Assembly: GCA_963798985.1 (NCBI GenBank)
Contig: CAWCVL010000007.1
Span: forward strand, 124,001 to 188,000
Direction of reading: 5' to 3'
Length of the DNA: 64,000 bases
DNA from: JACCTU01 sp963798985
Lineage (GTDB): Bacteria; Actinomycetota; Thermoleophilia; Gaiellales; Gaiellaceae
The translations under genes and the position numbers were made by a program. How positions within the stretch are numbered: position 1 is the first letter of the stretch; each line of letters begins with the position of its first letter. This document shows positions 63,408-64,000 of this stretch, one piece after another. Under the pieces are notes generated by a model. That model worked only from the letters and a program-made list of their open reading frames with translations, had not been told where the DNA came from and did not search any database.

Positions 63408-63444
63408 CCCGGGGAGCGGCGGGCGATGAGCGCCGCTCCCCGGG
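63408..63444 (+). other. Strong hairpin enclosing the permease start codon
   Basis: A perfect 14-bp GC-rich stem, CCCGGGGAGCGGCG paired with its complement at 63431-63444, with a 9-nt loop. The loop contains the ATG of the permease at 63426-63428. It lies 8 bp after the binding-protein stop. It could lower permease translation or protect the binding-protein mRNA from 3' decay. Confidence 0.8.
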
Positions 63445-64000
63445 CCGCGGCCCCCGCCGCCGAGATCGGGACTCCTACCTCCTCTCGGCGGCGGAGCCGC
63501 ACCCTCGGCGAGGCGATCCGGGCGCTCGCGCCGCCGTACCTACTGCTGCTCCCGACGGTGGTCGTGCTCGTCGGCGTGCTCGCCTGGCCGCTCTGGTGGC
63601 TCGGCCGGATCTCCTTCGAGCACTACGGCCTCGCCGAGCTGATCGCGCACCGCGGTACGTGGACCGGGCTCGACAACTACCGGCACATCCTCGGCGACGG
63701 CGAGTTCTGGCGCATCGTGCTGCGGACGATCGTCTTCACCGCGGTCAACGTCGGCCTGACGATGCTGTTCGCGACGCTGATCGCCTTGCTGCTCGCGCGC
63801 ATGGGCAAGTACATGCGCTCGGCGCTCCTCGTCGGGCTCGTCTGGGTCTGGGCGACACCCGTCACCGTCGCGATCGCGGTCTGGCAGTGGATGGTCGACT
63901 TCGAGTTCGGCGTCCTCAACTGGACGCTGACGAAGCTGCACATCGTCGACCTCGTTCACTACAACTGGTTCGACAACCCCTGGACCGGCTTCGCGGTGAT
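63426..64000 (+). CDS. Sugar ABC transporter permease, MalF-type (partial)
   Basis: The reading starts at ATG 63426 and runs open to the window end. It begins with an Ala/Arg-rich cytoplasmic tail of about 35 aa, then a helix LAPPYLLLLPTVVVLVGVLA, TWTGLDNYRHILGDGEFWRI, a second helix region VFTAVNVGLTMLFATLIALL and VWVWATPVTVAIAVWQWMVD. These match MalF/DasB-type permeases. About 191 residues are visible. The start lies in the loop of a strong hairpin. Confidence 0.85.
   Translation, partial: MSAAPRAAAPAAEIGTPTSSRRRSRTLGEAIRALAPPYLLLLPTVVVLVGVLAWPLWWLGRISFEHYGLAELIAHRGTWTGLDNYRHILGDGEFWRIVLRTIVFTAVNVGLTMLFATLIALLLARMGKYMRSALLVGLVWVWATPVTVAIAVWQWMVDFEFGVLNWTLTKLHIVDLVHYNWFDNPWTGFAV

Noticed and set aside
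1..64000. CRISPR arrays, tRNA or rRNA genes and insertion sequences
   Set aside because: No regular repeat-spacer pattern, no cloverleaf-like segment and no transposase motif was found by reading both strands; a dedicated scan was not possible here.

Overview
The window is high-GC DNA from an actinobacterium. Genes use many GTG and TTG starts, and neighbours are joined by ATGA or GTGA overlaps. It carries an F420-type luciferase-like oxidoreductase, a LytR-CpsA-Psr protein, a DasR-like GntR regulator and several acyl-CoA dehydrogenases. The mix suggests Thermoleophilia (Gaiellales or Solirubrobacterales), probably a metagenome-derived contig; this placement is inferred from gene content only. 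No rRNA, tRNA, CRISPR array or insertion sequence was seen. Many genes between 1 and 40 kb carry one-base indels, while 40-64 kb is nearly clean. These breaks look like sequence errors rather than real pseudogenes, so such genes are annotated over their full span.

Layout. 1-6 kb: purine catabolism, with 8-oxoguanine deaminase and adenine deaminase on the minus strand and a three-subunit xanthine-dehydrogenase-type molybdenum hydroxylase on the plus strand. 6-12 kb: a double-domain VOC protein, then a minus-strand run with a membrane-anchored M23 peptidase, a methyltransferase, an unknown protein, a GNAT acetyltransferase, a degenerate metallophosphoesterase and an HxlR regulator. 12-15 kb: a Clp ATPase. 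15-20.4 kb: a PepSY protein, an OmpR-type two-component system, a secreted intradiol dioxygenase, an SGNH hydrolase and an LCP protein. 20.4-39.9 kb: acyl-CoA metabolism, with acyl-CoA synthetases, dehydrogenases, SDRs, thioesterases and a thiolase. Within it a kinase, a DUF6285-like protein and an ACAD11-like dehydrogenase resemble a 4-hydroxyacyl-CoA (levulinate-type) module. 39.9-44.6 kb: a complete Liv-type ABC importer operon.

44.6-56 kb looks like a hypoxia or dormancy island: zinc alcohol dehydrogenase, GNAT plus ADP-forming acyl-CoA synthetase, a phosphoketolase-like remnant, an FAD oxidoreductase fused to CBS domains, a DevR/DevS-like two-component pair, a membrane protein, and a copper nitrite-reductase-like oxidase with DsbA and VKOR helpers. 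Three minus-strand genes here share a bipartite upstream motif. 57-64 kb is an amino-sugar regulon: a DasR-like repressor, a TIM-barrel/MurQ fusion, NagA, a SIS isomerase or deaminase and a sugar ABC importer, with three good DasR-type operators.

The most unusual signals are three copies of a nearly perfect 19-21 bp palindrome with the core GTAACAC-N-GTGTTAC. Two lie upstream of a small predicted HTH gene at 31.0 kb and one lies inside a coding sequence at 35.6 kb. Also notable are the barrel-MurQ fusion, a 14-bp hairpin that places a permease start codon in its loop, and the shared promoter element of the dormancy-like island.
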